Shown here: in pieces, positions 46,480 through 59,935 of the stretch
How positions within the stretch are numbered: the stretch's first letter is position 1
Layout of the letters: each line of letters begins with the position of its first letter
DNA from: Hypomesus transpacificus
Taxonomy: Eukaryota > Chordata > Actinopteri > Osmeriformes > Osmeridae
Length of the DNA: 64,000 nt
Assembly (NCBI RefSeq): GCF_021917145.1
Contig: NC_061066.1
Location: forward strand, 1,699,333-1,763,332
Direction: 5' to 3'
Translations under genes and position numbers: made by a program
Notes under the pieces: model-generated
Databases searched by the model: none
Told to the model about the DNA's origin: nothing
The model's input: the letters and a program-made list of their open reading frames with translations, nothing else

Positions 46480-48194
46480 AAACACAGACTCTCAGACACA
46501 CATACACACACATTTCTCATAGTTGCATTCTCATAGTTGCAAAATCATCTTTGATTGCCTTTACCTGACAACAAAAGGCCAAATATCAAGCCTGCTGTGG
46601 AATTTGCATGTCAATTTTGTTCTCTCAGGAAGACATGACTAGTTCAAAACCAGATGGATTGCCTTTGCATCTAGTCCTACAATTACGTAAATGACCAAAG
46701 TAAGCTTGATGGTTTTTCTGACAGCTCTAAAAGTTCGACAAAAAGTATAAAAGTGTTGTTGAAAAAGGGTGCTGCCAGATTCTTGTAAATTACCATAAAC
46801 ATTTCACTGGATTTAAGAAGAAAAAAAATCTGTGTTGTGAGGATTAGAGTGTACTTATGTGTATGATGTGTTGTGTGACATTTTGTGTGGGATTTACATA
46901 CATAATTAGGCTTTTACTGGTGTCAGTCAACTGTGTCTGGTTTGTTGTATTCCTTATTTTCCAGTTTAGGGCTTGAGTACTTGTCTCTTTGTCTAGGTCT
47001 TCTTGTGTGGTGTGTGTGTTTGAACACTGGTAGCCTAGTCCTAGCTCTCCAAGGAAAGTAACCTACTGCTGGTATTTCCCATGGTCTGCTTAGAAATAGC
47101 AACCCCCAGATCCAGTCCCCATAGAAAAGCTTTTAATAATATCTTTCCCCTCTGGGCTTTTCAGTAAACAGTAGAGCATCTTTCACTGCCATGTATCTTC
47201 ACTTAGGCCATTCGGTATCCTGGGAGTGGGAGCTAACTGTTAGCAGTAGCTTGTTTTGTTTTCCTGATGGTTCCTTAAACACCAGCCAGCGTTGTCTCGC
47301 AGTGGGTTGTACAGTGCCGTAATTAGCGTAGTGATAATGAGGACAGATAGGAGCTCTAGGGTCTCGTTCATAAGCAGTGCAGCTGGAGCATAAGCTCTGC
47401 CTTGGCAGCTTGTGTTAGCTTGGGGAGCGGTGCAAGCTAGCGAGTTAGCCAGAGACCAGCGGAGCGACTTCGAAGCTAATGACCCACTCTTGCAAGAGGG
47501 TGTGTGCGTGCATTAGTAAGAGAGAGAGAGGGAGAGACTGAGGGAAGACAGGGCAAGATAGAGAGAAACAATCTATGTCTTACACGGACAATTTCACCCA
47601 CGCTTCTTGCACATGTCCAATTCAGTAAGAATTTTATTAAAGGACGTTGTGCTATTATCTTGCAGTAATATGACAACTTATGATATATTTATTGGTTTGA
47701 ATTGGAGACTATACCCTAGCCTACTCTTTGCAGACCCAATAAACTGAATACTATGTCAGAGCCAGGTCATTGCGTTGCTTCCTTCCTATCCGCCCATACT
47801 GGGGTGCGAACCTGGTGTCGTGCCAAAAAAGGACTTTCTGCCAAAAACGGAATCCTTCCATGGTAAATATACCGTACATTGTATGGGGACTCTAGACCAG
47901 CTTGGAACATGGCCATTGAGTAACACACACATACACACACACATACACAGGGTGAAGGGGGTTTGTGGTGGGTATGAAGTCAGTATATTCCTTCACAGCC
48001 TCTGCTCAGCCATAGAGACCACACACCCAGAAAACAACCCATGTCTGATCTCCAGAGTGCAGACACAGAGTTTTTGCCTCACTCTCCTTTTCTTTGCAGA
48101 GACACCCGTTAGCCAGCTGAAGAACACTTTCTGACTCTTTCTCTCAAGTTGACACTCAGTGAAATAACCTTCAAATCTGATGAAGGTTTTCACT

Positions 48195-48229
48195 TGGTAT
48201 GAAAAGGTTTACACTTGGTATGAAAAAAC
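48195..48229. repeat. Short tandem duplication
   Basis: The word ACTTGGTATGAAAA occurs twice, 18-19 nt apart. Confidence 0.6.
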
Positions 48230-49113
48230 TTCAACAATTGACTTCTCAGGGGATCTCGATCCATTGACATTTTGCAATTGAATGACTGTTGCATAGAGAT
48301 GTCTTTGTTGTTTCAAAAGCACACACCCTCAATCGCACACAGCTGACATAGCAGCAGACAAATGACTGTGGCTGGTTCTGGTGTTGTGCCAAGACAATAA
48401 GAATTTGAGTCACAATGTCTTAGATGACATGGCAGTTGGCACAGGGCATTTTTCACCCTGTAATTCTGGTCGACATTGTCTTGGGCCTTCTGTAGTGTAG
48501 AGGATGTTCTCCCTCAAAAGAAAACAAATCACAAGTCAACAACGGGACCGTGTTGTGCAGTGCCGTTCACCCGCACTGAGGGAGTTGTCTTACGTTGCTT
48601 CGCTGCGCACACAATAATTTCCCTTTAATTATGGTGTGATTACTGAATGTGGCTCCATAATGGATACTCATGACTTTGAGGCTTAGTCGAGTAGTGTCCA
48701 CAGGGTTTTCCCAGACAAGGTCTTGAGGAAAGTCTTGTGGTGTCAGGCGACGTGCTCAAAACCTAGCCAGCTGACACAAAACCTAAACTCTGTTTATTTT
48801 TATTTTTTTCTTCAATGGCTTGTTTTTGAATGCTAGTATGTGGACAGCCGCTGTCTTGTACTATATGCCTCTCTGACTGAAAACTAAATTGGATCGCCAT
48901 TGTACCGTAGGTTACTGACAGCTAGAGCATGCAGATGGCAATTTAATGCCTTGCTGCTTGTTGCCCATCTTTGCTTATTTGGGTGTGTACAGGGGCCGTT
49001 GCTTTCAGAAATGTCCCAAATGACCAGTGTTGCCTGCCGGGTCATATGAATGGATTGAGATGCAGACAGGGGGGTGACCTCATGAGTGGACAACAGCATG
49101 GGTGGGAACCTGT

Positions 49114-49116
<3 letters not shown>

Positions 49117-49145
<29 letters not shown>
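49117..49145. repeat. (GA)n microsatellite
   Basis: Uninterrupted GA run followed by GA-rich sequence to about 49165. Confidence 0.9.
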
Positions 49146-49151
<6 letters not shown>

Positions 49152-50664
49152 AGGAGAGAGAGGCAGAAACGCGTGTCTGAATGATGAAGTTATTTAATCG
49201 ACTGGGTATTTTCTCGCCGGTTCTGGTCAGAGAGTCAGCTGGCAGGGGTAAGAGCAGAGCCGAGGCAGGCCAGATTAGCCGGGTTCTTTTTGTGGCGTTG
49301 ATGAGAAGTAGGGCAGCCCTTGCCTGGAAGCATGTCTTTCTGAATGATGCGCCCTATCCCTGTGTGACAGGAGGCGTTCTAGAGGACCCGGGAGCGCCCC
49401 TCGTACTGGGCTGTCAGGACAGAGAACAGCTCTCTGGATCCAGATAGCTTTGCTATGAACGGACACTCTCTGGCCTTTTCCACTACGGAGGGCATGGACG
49501 CTGGGCATTTCGGCTGGGTTGTGCTACTCACTCAACAGAAGAAGAAGAAAAAAACTTAAAGACATCGTATTCTAAAAAACCCACTCGAGTCACTTGGCTA
49601 CGTTCCCAACTCAAGCCTTAGTGCTAAATTCAGATTTGTTGCTCAGATTCGTTTGTTTAACTGTTAACATTGTTGTTGTTTTTTATGTGGCCAATATAAG
49701 ATTCAGGTGTGAATTGGTCACAGTGCTGTCCTGACCTGCATGAGAACAAAAGAACAGTAATAAAGACGTAATATGGAGCACCTGGTCATTTGTTTCAATC
49801 TGCTTTCAAACTCAGACCGGTTAGGAAATGAGCCCTCAAGTTTTGCATGTGCAGAAATGTCACACCAAATACACCGAAAACACAAAATGTTACCCAGATA
49901 CCCCTTCCATCGCAGCTTTCTTCCATGTTTAAAGTCAGATAGTAACTCCCGCCAGAGAGCAGAATTGTGACGAATGTAAATTCAGAGTGATGTTAATGCC
50001 ACATGAATTCAGATGTGACCATTGAAACTGAGGTCGCATTGCAAAAAATCTGACTTGTATCCAATTTAGGACCATATGCAGTACATATACATGTTATGAA
50101 AGTGGCCTAAATCAGAATGGGTGTGGATTGTTCCCACTGTTCAGACAAAAATCTGATTTGGGATTTGCCTGCAGAGTGAGTGTAGCCTTTAGTCAGGCGC
50201 CAGGGAATAGAATGGCGTAAAGGAAGAACGGCACAAATGGAGACGCTCTTTGTCGAAGCTTTAATGTGATTCATGTCATATTATGGCTCATTGTGAGAAT
50301 TATTTGTATTTACTGTTACTGACAACAAGGATTTTGCCTCTGCATTTATTCACCTGTCAAGGTCCACTCAAGCTGTTTCTGACATTTTTACATGATGAAA
50401 AAGGCAATAGCTATTAGACCAACAGCCAAGCGCTCACTGTCAGAAAATAACGGTTTAATGAGCGTCTCACCCTGCCTCTGGTAAAACAACAGGATGCCTG
50501 CAGCTTGGAAACAGAGAGAACCTGCAAAACACACACAACGTAGTTGTATAGACAGAGATGATGTAACAAAGTTAGGTAATACCATAGCCTGTCTATCTGT
50601 TTCATTGATTATCTATCATGTGGATTGCCCATCCAAACAAATATAGTATATGTTCAATATTTAA

Positions 50665-50705
50665 ATGCAAATCTAAATATTTGCATGTAAATCTAAATAT
50701 TTGCA
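50665..50705. repeat. Octamer-containing palindrome with tandem half
   Basis: ATGCAAAT (50665-50672) and its complement ATTTGCAT (50679-50686) face each other across CTAAAT, and the unit AAATCTAAATATTTGCA is then repeated once. Both 8-mers are perfect POU octamer sites. Confidence 0.7.
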
Positions 50706-53273
50706 ATCGGGTTTAATTTAGTCTGAAACTTTGTATGTTACCTGAACACAGAGATCATATTACAAGCTACAGTTCTCCCTAATCTTAATTACAGTGACAT
50801 ATAAAATATAAAGACTTGTGTCCGCTAGACTCCTTATCACAAACATGCTTTGATTTCGGACTGGGGAACAAAATCAGACACGCCGCTGCACTTCCCAGCA
50901 GAGATCTACTGTACTGTACTGAACAACATATACACAGCCTCAATACATGGCAGCCTTGCCTTCTCTTTGATTTGAGAAGCAGTTTTTGGAGTCCCGGGAA
51001 CCATCCTTCTAAAATGTCCTGTGGGATAAACTGAAACTGGAAGGGCTGGTTTCTCTGGGCCCTTCCACCTTCAGGAAGAACCACAGCGACGAGAAGGTTC
51101 AGGGGGGGGGACGGGGGACGGAGGGAGATAACTGTAGGGAGACAAACCGATAAAAGAGGAGGACTGGGAGGGAGAGAAGGCGTGGAGGGCGGGGGCCGGC
51201 CACTGTCGACAGAGGCCCGTTCCCTGCGAGCAGGCTGGGATAATCAGAGCAGGGAAATGAGCCGAGTCCCACGCAGCCCTCTGTGCCCGCCCCGGAGCGA
51301 CTTATGACAAGGCTGATGGATGACGGTGCGAGAGAGCGAGGAAGGAGAGAGGAAGGGAAGGGGGGAGCTGCAGGTGGTTGAGAGTGTGACAGCTGCATCC
51401 TCATCTTCAGCCTGCTCCGAGGAGAAAGAGGGAGGCGTGAAGACGGAGGAACAGAGGAAGGAGGTCCAAAGGTGGAACGTCCATTTATGTTCTGACACGA
51501 GTCAAGGGGTCGTGGTATATTCCCGGCTCCTCCTGGGGACATGCAAACTTCACTAGACTGCCTCCAACTCTCAACAAACGCTTCCTCCACTATGACCCCC
51601 TGTATGTATTCTGCCGTGTCCCAGGAGTAAATTTCCATCCTGCTTTTGTAGCTAAAGAATCGTTAATCGTCTCCTGCTCTCAATCAAAGGAAAACAAAGT
51701 AGACTCAAACAGGCTACCTGCACTGCTATATCTCCAGTGCTTTAGTTTGTCCCATGCTGAGTAAGACTTTTATAGACCGTGTGGACGATGTCTGGGTGAA
51801 CAGCAGTCAAATGCCAGGAGGAATCAGCAAGGACATACACATTAATCCCCAGGTGGAGGCATCCCAGGGACAGCTCGTTCCCGCCTCCTTATCAGGCGAT
51901 TATAACGTTCAACTCACCACATCCTCACACTTCATTGGTTCACTAATCATGTGAGTACAGAAGTGGGCGTAATTCTCCGCTCCCACTGTGGTTGTTGTAG
52001 GTGTCAATCAAACAGCAGGGTGCCACTTGTATGTGTGGTGTACTGTAGTACCGGACATCATGCTTCTGCGAAGCTTGGTGTGTGTGTGTGTGCTCGTGTG
52101 CACGTATGCACACCGTATGGGTGCCAGTGCAAGCGTACATGGTGGAGCAGCTTGAAGTTAGAGAGCAGTATGTGTAAGAGATACGTTAGCTGTTTACATG
52201 TTGCCTATGGATACTGTGAGGTGCTGTGTGTTGATTCAGGGAAGGTTCGGGGTTCTGGCTGACTGGGGTCCCGTCCTGAGTGCAGGGAAGTGTGTCACAC
52301 ACTTCAAAGCAGTACAGTCACTTTGAGTCTCATCAGTAATGCATGGAGTACGTGCTTCGAGAGAACCTGCTCCTTCATGTCAAAGTGAACATGTCTGAAC
52401 TGATTAAAACGGACTGATGAGCGTATCAGAGTTCAATTTAAATTCAATGAATAAAAGATGCTAATGAATAAAGCCATCAAAGGTTTGTCAGAGGTAGAAG
52501 ATAAAGGAGATCAAGGCGAGCTATTAGAGGTACATTAAGCCCTGTCATCACCCCACACCTGACAGAAGGTAAATAGTTTGTGACATTTGAAGGCAAACTG
52601 GATTTGTTGGAGAGTTCTGCTTTGTCATTATGAGTGACAGTTGAATCCAGAATGCTGACAACTGAAGTTCTAGAATAAACTATCAAAGTAACTATCCCTG
52701 GGCATTGATGGAAATTTACAAGGATTGTTTAGGCGCTATTAATTATTTACGCTTCTTAGGTCCATTTTACTGTACATGGTTTCTTTCTGCATTTGAAGCA
52801 TACTGCAGCTTTCCCTCTGTGTTCAACACATCATGCAACCCACAACCTGGATCAGGGACAGTAATGTGAGAACCCCAACTCCTCCATCTCTTTTCTCCCT
52901 CAGGCTTCAGACCTATGCTGTAATGAGAAGAGTGTGTGTGTGTTAGTGTGTGCATATCTGTGTGTGTTTATATGGATTTGTGCATATGTGAGGAATATTC
53001 TTAATTAGAGAGCGCTAAGTCTGGTCCCAGAGGAACTCTACTGGGAATGAGAGTAATGTGAACCAGGGACAGGCCATACTTAAACACTGAGTAGAAAATA
53101 TTACAAATGCAAAGATCCCCAGGGTTTTATTCTTATTAAGGTCTTATTTTATTTTTATAGCAAAATAATATCTGAGGAAATATACCCCAAAAGAATCATG
53201 TCAACGAAAAAATATAGTCAGTATCATTTCCTTTACACTTTATTACTGTATAATTTTGTTCACAAAGGCTTTA

Positions 53274-53311
53274 AAAGGCTGGTCTAAATTGGTCTGAATT
53301 GGTCTGAAAGG
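53274..53311. repeat. Short tandem repeat, three units of TTGGTCTGAA type
   Basis: TGGTCTAAAT, TGGTCTGAAT and TGGTCTGAAA follow each other. Confidence 0.6.
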
Positions 53312-53849
53312 CTAGTGGCCAAGGAACAAGGCACTAATGGGATATGAGTATGGAGTTCACCATGGTAACCCCAAAATACTTTTTCAAATTAGCAGTTTAG
53401 TGATATGACAGGTGCCACAGAAAACCCTGTTGTGCTCAACATTCACAGTACAGTATGTGTGACAGAAAACTTGCAGTTGTCATGGCAAACTTGCCAAATT
53501 AATAAGTCTAGAGAACAGGCCCTAAGAGTACAATTGAAGGTCAAACATGCCATAACTGACAAACCAGTCTTTTTAGTGGCCGCATCCCCAGGTACAATGT
53601 TGCTTTACGACACACATCATGTCCCACAATGCGTTGAAGAATTGGTATTATAGATTTCTGGTCTAATCCACTGTGGTCATGTTTGCGTCATATGGTCTCC
53701 ATTGAAGCCCTGAGCGATCATGGCCACGCCTGACAGCTCTAATTCTGTAATTGGTGGGAGCATGAGCCTGGGGGCGTGTTCTTGAGATAATGCAGCTTCA
53801 CTGTTTGGTCGCATTCACACCTCATTAGGCATTCATGTGATGTTTGCAG

Positions 53850-53905
53850 TGATTGGCTGGCACAGCCCTGAGCAGTGAATGGCTGGCACAGCCCTGAGTA
53901 GTGAG
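53850..53905. repeat. Tandem duplication of about 27 bp
   Basis: TGGCTGGCACAGCCCTGAGC and AGTGA are repeated immediately, with one C-to-T change. Each copy holds a GGCTGGCACAGCC partial palindrome. Confidence 0.8.
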
Positions 53906-55574
53906 TTGAATCAGCTCATCATGGAATTGCGCTTAGCAATAGGGTCATCAGATTTGCAGGGTGGTGTGTTCGCGTAGGTCTGACCAATGATATGATCATG
54001 CATATGTTGCATTTCTGCATTCCTGTAGGCTACTATTAAAGGAGATGTTCATGAAGATCCAGAAACATCATGTCAACGTAATAACACACAACATAAGAAA
54101 CATTCTCAATGCAGCACAGCTGCAGAGCTGTATATACAAAACTTTTAACCTCCTCCTGGCCTATATGTAGAAAAACTAACTAGTTCATCTTATGTTTACC
54201 ACAGCAGCACAGGTAGTGGTGTGGGGCTAGCTATGACACTATCAGTAAGCTACACACTATTTTAGAGTTAGAACATCCATGCTGTGTTCCACAGGGTGTT
54301 CCATCTGCCCTAGCACATATCAGTTCTACTGCAGTTGGCATCTGATAAGCAACCTGTGGTAATGCATATGTTATTTTGTATGCTGTGGAAAAACTGTCCA
54401 CTGCGGGGGCGAGAAAAAGAAAGAAATGATTTGACTGTCCTGTTATCTATCCTCCCCTCGACCAGAAAACAATCAGCTCTCTCATTGCAGCTTCGAAGCA
54501 CTGGCTTTACCGGCTGGGCCGACATGCCACCGCATCGACATAAATCAAGGCTTAATCAGGCGATATGTATGCTCTCTGCATTGGTCTGATTGATTTAGAA
54601 CTGAAAACGCTGGCGCTAAATATGACATCGGCAGTGCAGCGTGAGGCAAATACTGGTGAGTGTCAGACCACACAGAGAAGCGAGCGGGGCTGAGGAGCAG
54701 GGGGCCGGCCCTCCCCGTGTTCTCGGATGTGTCTTCAGGCATGCATTTAGACGACTCTGCCGGGGTCCTGGGCCGCCCCGCTGACTGACGGAGTTAGGTC
54801 AGACGGATGCTCAGACGCCCAGAGGAGCAACGGAGAATGTCGTGTCCTGGCGGTGTACCTCCCACAGACTCGGCTTGACGGGTTTCTGCTAAATTGTCTT
54901 AGCCACTCAAGATAGCCCAGACAACACTTGTCTACTTCTTGTTAATTGTCTGTGAATTAATATGCACGTGGGGATTCTTTTTATTGCCTTCTCACTGCAG
55001 CATATTTTACTTTGGGGGTCAAGCAACATAAAATGAGATAGATATCATTGTGGAATAATACGCCCTGGAGGACTTGTTAAAGCAGTTTGCCTTTACACTC
55101 CAGCCACCCCAACCGCAATTGCGCCTCGGAGAAAGAAGAAGACTAGAGAGAAGAGAAGTAGATGCACTGCATGCTCTATCCCTCTTCCAGACACTGGCAC
55201 GAAACAGAATCCCTTCTCCTCTCCTTTCCTCCCTTCGTCCTGTCATCCCTCCATTCTTCGGTTCCCCCCAAGTGAAAAGATAAGCTGTATAGAGATGTTT
55301 GGACCGGCAAACGCTAGAGTCATCGTTCCCAGGGGACTGACACAGAGACCCAGAGGAACTCAGTTGAGCTGGTAGATAAGCCTGCTGTGCCACTAGATAA
55401 GGACTCTGATAGAAGGCAGAGAGGAAGCTAGAGTGTGAGGTCACCGGTCCCATTATCTAACCTCTTTGACTCCCCCTATTGTTGCCCTGGGACCATTTTT
55501 ATCTCTGAGCTGTAGATTCTTTGACACAAATGAAGAATAACACCCTTTATCGTCCCACTAGGGGCACGCAATAG

Positions 55575-55605
<31 letters not shown>
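55575..55605. repeat. Homopolymer of 31 C
   Basis: An uninterrupted C run; length in the assembly may be unreliable. Confidence 0.85.
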
Positions 55606-55608
<3 letters not shown>

Positions 55609-58600
55609 TTCTACACCCTCATGCTTTCTTACTGGAAAAGAAAAGTAGGCTAAAACCCTTTAATGTATCTGCTGCGAGAAAGTGTGCAGAATGTCTAGGG
55701 ACGTGCTTCCGAATGGGTGCATATATGTGTGTAAAGACCAGGGCTTAGCTAGAGATTAGCTAGGAAGTGTGACTGAGATCAGTCAAGCAGATGAAAATGA
55801 CCTCTGTGCCCCCAGAGTGCCCGCTTCATCACCCCGCTGTGTAATTTACCTGCAAGTGTCTTATTGACTGTCTGTCATTATGGCCCCTGGCCGTTGGAAA
55901 CCACTGTCATAACTCAAACATTGTATTACTGTCACACGACCCATACCAGACCATTTGAAACCTCTGAAATCTCTAAAGCTGTCTTGGGTAGTTTGCCGGG
56001 TGTGCTGGAGGCCAGATTGTTCTCATGTGTTAATAGACCTCTCACACCTCTTCCTATTTTGCTTGATACAATGTGTCTGGGTTTTATTTGCCTTATGCTT
56101 TCATATACTTTACTGACTTCAGAGCCATTTTAGAGCTAGGAGCTGCACCAGTCTAGAAGGTAACAAGATCAGGCGACTTGCACATATATTTTTCTTGAGA
56201 AGCGAGGGATGAAGGAGATTTAGGGAAAGATAGATGCAGGGAACTGAAGGAGAGGAAAGAGTGTGAGAGAGAGAGAAAGGGCAGTTTAGGCGGTAATGAG
56301 AAATCGAGACAAAGGGAGAGGGAGATAAAGAGAGAGAAGGGAACCCTCCTGTTGCTTGTAGCCGTTGAGCCCCAGAATGGATTCTGTCATAAAAAACTAT
56401 TACCTTTACAAAAAAAACGAATATGCCAGAGTAGGAAGCTATTATTTGCAGAAAGGAAAGGTCGGCCTACCCTCCCTCTGTAGTTAACCTGCTGTTAATG
56501 GATTTCTTACAGTGACTTCTGGTGTTACAGTTTCATTAGTGTAGTAGTCTGTGACTGTGACACAACAACCATCATTATGTCTGAGCAGTGAAGCAAGGAA
56601 TTATTTAATATGAACATTTTGACACAATGTATACTGCAGATGACAGCACATTTTGTGTGCAATGTAGGAGTTGACTATATGCTTATGTCGGTGATATGTT
56701 AGTAAAGCCTTAATTTTTTAGCTCTGTAAACACTGTGCCCTCTGTTACCTTTTTTTAAACACTTGTCACTCTCTTTTGTTTTGCTCCTCCCTGGTGCTGA
56801 GAGGGACTTCTATTCCCATGCTCGCTCTTAACGACTCCATCCATCATGGGCGATTTTATCTCCCTTAGAGATCCCTCATCTCTCAGTCTGTCTGGGGTGT
56901 AATGGTGGGAAGCACAGATGGATGTGAGGTGGGCAGAAGGAGACAGCGCCCGGTGGTCAAGCCCCCGGCTCAACCTGCCCCCTGTCCACTCTATACAAGT
57001 ACCCCCAGAGGGACCCACCCCTACTGCTCCCGGATCTGTGGTCGTTTGTTTCCGTGTTTCTTCTTCGTCCTTGTTGCTGTTTTCAGGAGGGTGACTGGCA
57101 GGTCAGGGCAAAGATTGTTGACATGCTTTTTAAAACATCCGTTACCGAGACTGGCAACCCGCCAGCCTTACCCTTTACCGATCACCAAGCATGTCAAAGT
57201 GGCTTGGATCCGCAGGCTATGTCCGAGCCATGGTCAATTATCTGGCCCCGATGGCCTTTAATTACAAGATGTTGGCGCCATGGCGACCTATTAGACAGCC
57301 GTGTTAATGACTTTTGGGTTTGTTTGTGTTTGTTACCAAGACAGCTGTAGTACCATGCTGTGAACTAGTGTTCAAATACGTTTGGAAATCTATGTAAGCA
57401 GAGAAAAAACTGAAAATGAAACTTTGGAAAGTGTAAGGCCTGCAGCAGCTCAAAACTGATTTTCAAGTCAGTTATATTATTAATGCCAGTTTCCGCGTAC
57501 ATGGACTTTTGGAGTTCATTGAGGTCCAGGGTTATTGCTGCACCGCTACTGAATGCTCTGTGATAATGCAGCAATCTTAACAAGATTCTCCAATACTCCC
57601 TCTTTACAACAGAGAAAACTTCATAAATTATGGATTAACAATCTGACCTTCCTCACTAAGCTGCCCTTTTTCAGTTACTGAAACAAACTCTCTTAAAACT
57701 TATCTCGACAACATTAGATGCAATGTTACTGTATAAAATGTGTACCATAGCATGTAAATAAAAAATAAATTTGATTGAAATATGCCAGGCTACTGTCACT
57801 TGAGTTACCTTTTGGCTCAGGTACCCAGGATAAGAATGGAGTAACTCTTGTATACTGTATCTAGAAGAATTTCCTGTCTATGGAGTTGGGCTTCTGGTTG
57901 ATAGATCCCCTCTGGGGACATCCAGCACAGCAGGATACTGTGTGGGAGAGACTGACAGCTCCCTCCATCTCACTGCAAGAGGAAATCATTGGGAACTCAG
58001 TTGAGCCGGAAATATGCAGCTCTGTCATTATGTCCAGTGCAGGCTGGGGTAATCATCCTCTTTCAGAGGAATCAATATGCCACAGTACTCGGTCTTACTT
58101 CTGCTGCCTGATATTAACCCACTATGAGGATGACCTGCAGCAGAAAATCACAGGTCATAGGTCAAAGCATGACACCAGCCCAGGGTGCTATGGCGTTGAC
58201 CTATCTATCCATGTTTCTGAACCCGATGGGCGTCCACTCTCTCGAAAATGTTGGCCCTAAAAGGGATTTGTGAGGACACAATATTGAAATAATATGTCAT
58301 CCCTAGCTGTGAATATAGCCTGCAAAGCTTTCTGATGTGGTTTTAAGCAATTGTTTTTGTGTTGGTAATGTGGTCGATGTTGTTTTGGAGTGCAGTCCAT
58401 GTGTGCCATCGATGGCTCTAATCTCCCAGTGATACAGCAGATAGCACTGTTCCCCTGGGCTCCCCTACAGCTCTGTTAGCCTATGATGACTTCATGGGTC
58501 ATCATTCTCTATGGAAGCAATCAATTGAGGAAAAACTAATAAAAAGCTTTTTGAAAGAAACAGACCGTTTTTACCGAGTAGTATCCCTGAGTTTAAATGG

Positions 58601-59234
58601 GAAAAAACGTGCTTTGTTAAAATATCTGAGTCAAATTAGGATTTTGACAATATGAGTTGCCAAGGGAACTCAACTCATGGTGACTCAATGCAATTATGGA
58701 AAGACTGGCCTCATTACTGGCAGTGAGAGAAGTTGTGTTTCACCATCAGTTAAACAGCCCTGAGGTGTCTTTTACAAAGAGGATTTGTGCAAATCTTTGA
58801 ACATTTCCCAGGACTGCTAGTGTGTATTCACCACCACACATTGAAAGGAGAATGCAATTATCTGGATCTGATCACATACAGTATGTATATTATATGGTAC
58901 ATTAACTGAAACATTCATTTTCATCCACTTTTCATGGTCATGCATCATCATTTTCCCCCCGGATTACAGTGTGCGTTGTGTCCTTCGGTCTAGCTAGATA
59001 TGTTATTGTTTTAGGCTCACAAACAGGCAGGAACAACTTCCCTGGAGGCGAGAGATGACATGGTACGTACCAAACACAGTGAAAAGACCTGGACAGAGAG
59101 GAAGCTTCCCACAGGAGCATCGTGGTCTCCTCTGCCTCATCTTTCTTCCTGTCCTCAGCAGTTTGCCGGCAGATTTACTACCTTGTTCTGTCCCGTTTAT
59201 TTGAACACTGGCCAGTTCATTTACCCACAATGCA

Positions 59235-59935
59235 ATGCCAAAAGTGGGCATCGCTGCTTGGCTCCAGGCTCTGAAACAACTCGAGTCGATGATGACGTCC
59301 AAAGCGAACAAATATTATCCTGAAAGTATTCTTACAAAGTACGATGTGAGTAGAAGCATACATATACATATCAAAGCTGTCAAGACCGCCCGGTCCCAGC
59401 ACAAGCTCTTCTCCTGCCTGGCACCCCAGTGGTGGAATCAACTTCCCACCTCCATCAGAGACACACACTGTCTCTCCACCTTCAAGAGAAGGCTCAAGAC
59501 GCACTTGTTCCGGGAGTACAATGGTACTTAGGAATGGTTTGCTGAACCCAACGCTAGTTTCCTCAAGGTTCACAATGACTCTTGCTTAGACTGTTGCTCT
59601 TGTTGGTTAGTGGTAGCTGATTTAAACTGTTGTATTCTTTTTTTTTTTTTTTTTATCCTATTTTTATTGCTTTCCTACAGGTACACCTGCACTTAGAGAT
59701 TAATGTTGTGTAATTTTAACTTGTTTAACTACATGCTCTTATGGTTTCTTCCCTTTAGCACTATTTTTTGGTTGTTCACAATATGTACATCTTGTTTTTG
59801 ACTACCCGCAATGCTGTGGGGCTATCTTGTTGTTATTATCAGTGACCTATGCACTTTGTGAAGCTCTCTCTTGGAAGTCGCTTTGGATAAAAGCGTCTGC
59901 TAAATGAATAAATGTAAATGTAAATATACTAAATC
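59235..59935 (+). mobile_element. 5'-truncated L2-type LINE (non-LTR retrotransposon) 3' end
   Basis: The open frame at 59235-59531 ends in a protein segment typical of the C terminus of fish L2-type LINE polyproteins: KTARSQHKLFSCLAPQWWNQ then LPTSIRDTHCLSTFKRRLKT and HLFREY. The 3' UTR follows, with a poly(T) run at about 59638-59654. The diagnostic tail TTTGGATAAAAGCGTCTGCT then AAATGAATAAATGTAAATG closes it. The reverse transcriptase and endonuclease regions are missing, so the copy is dead on arrival. I saw no target-site duplication. Confidence 0.8.

Noticed and set aside
57880..58260. 126-codon plus-strand ATG frame
   Set aside because: No recognisable family, no flanking splice or promoter signals, inside a presumed intron.
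59003..59573. Minus-strand frames of about 100-118 codons
   Set aside because: They lie opposite or adjacent to the L2-type LINE fragment, whose plus-strand frame is the meaningful one.
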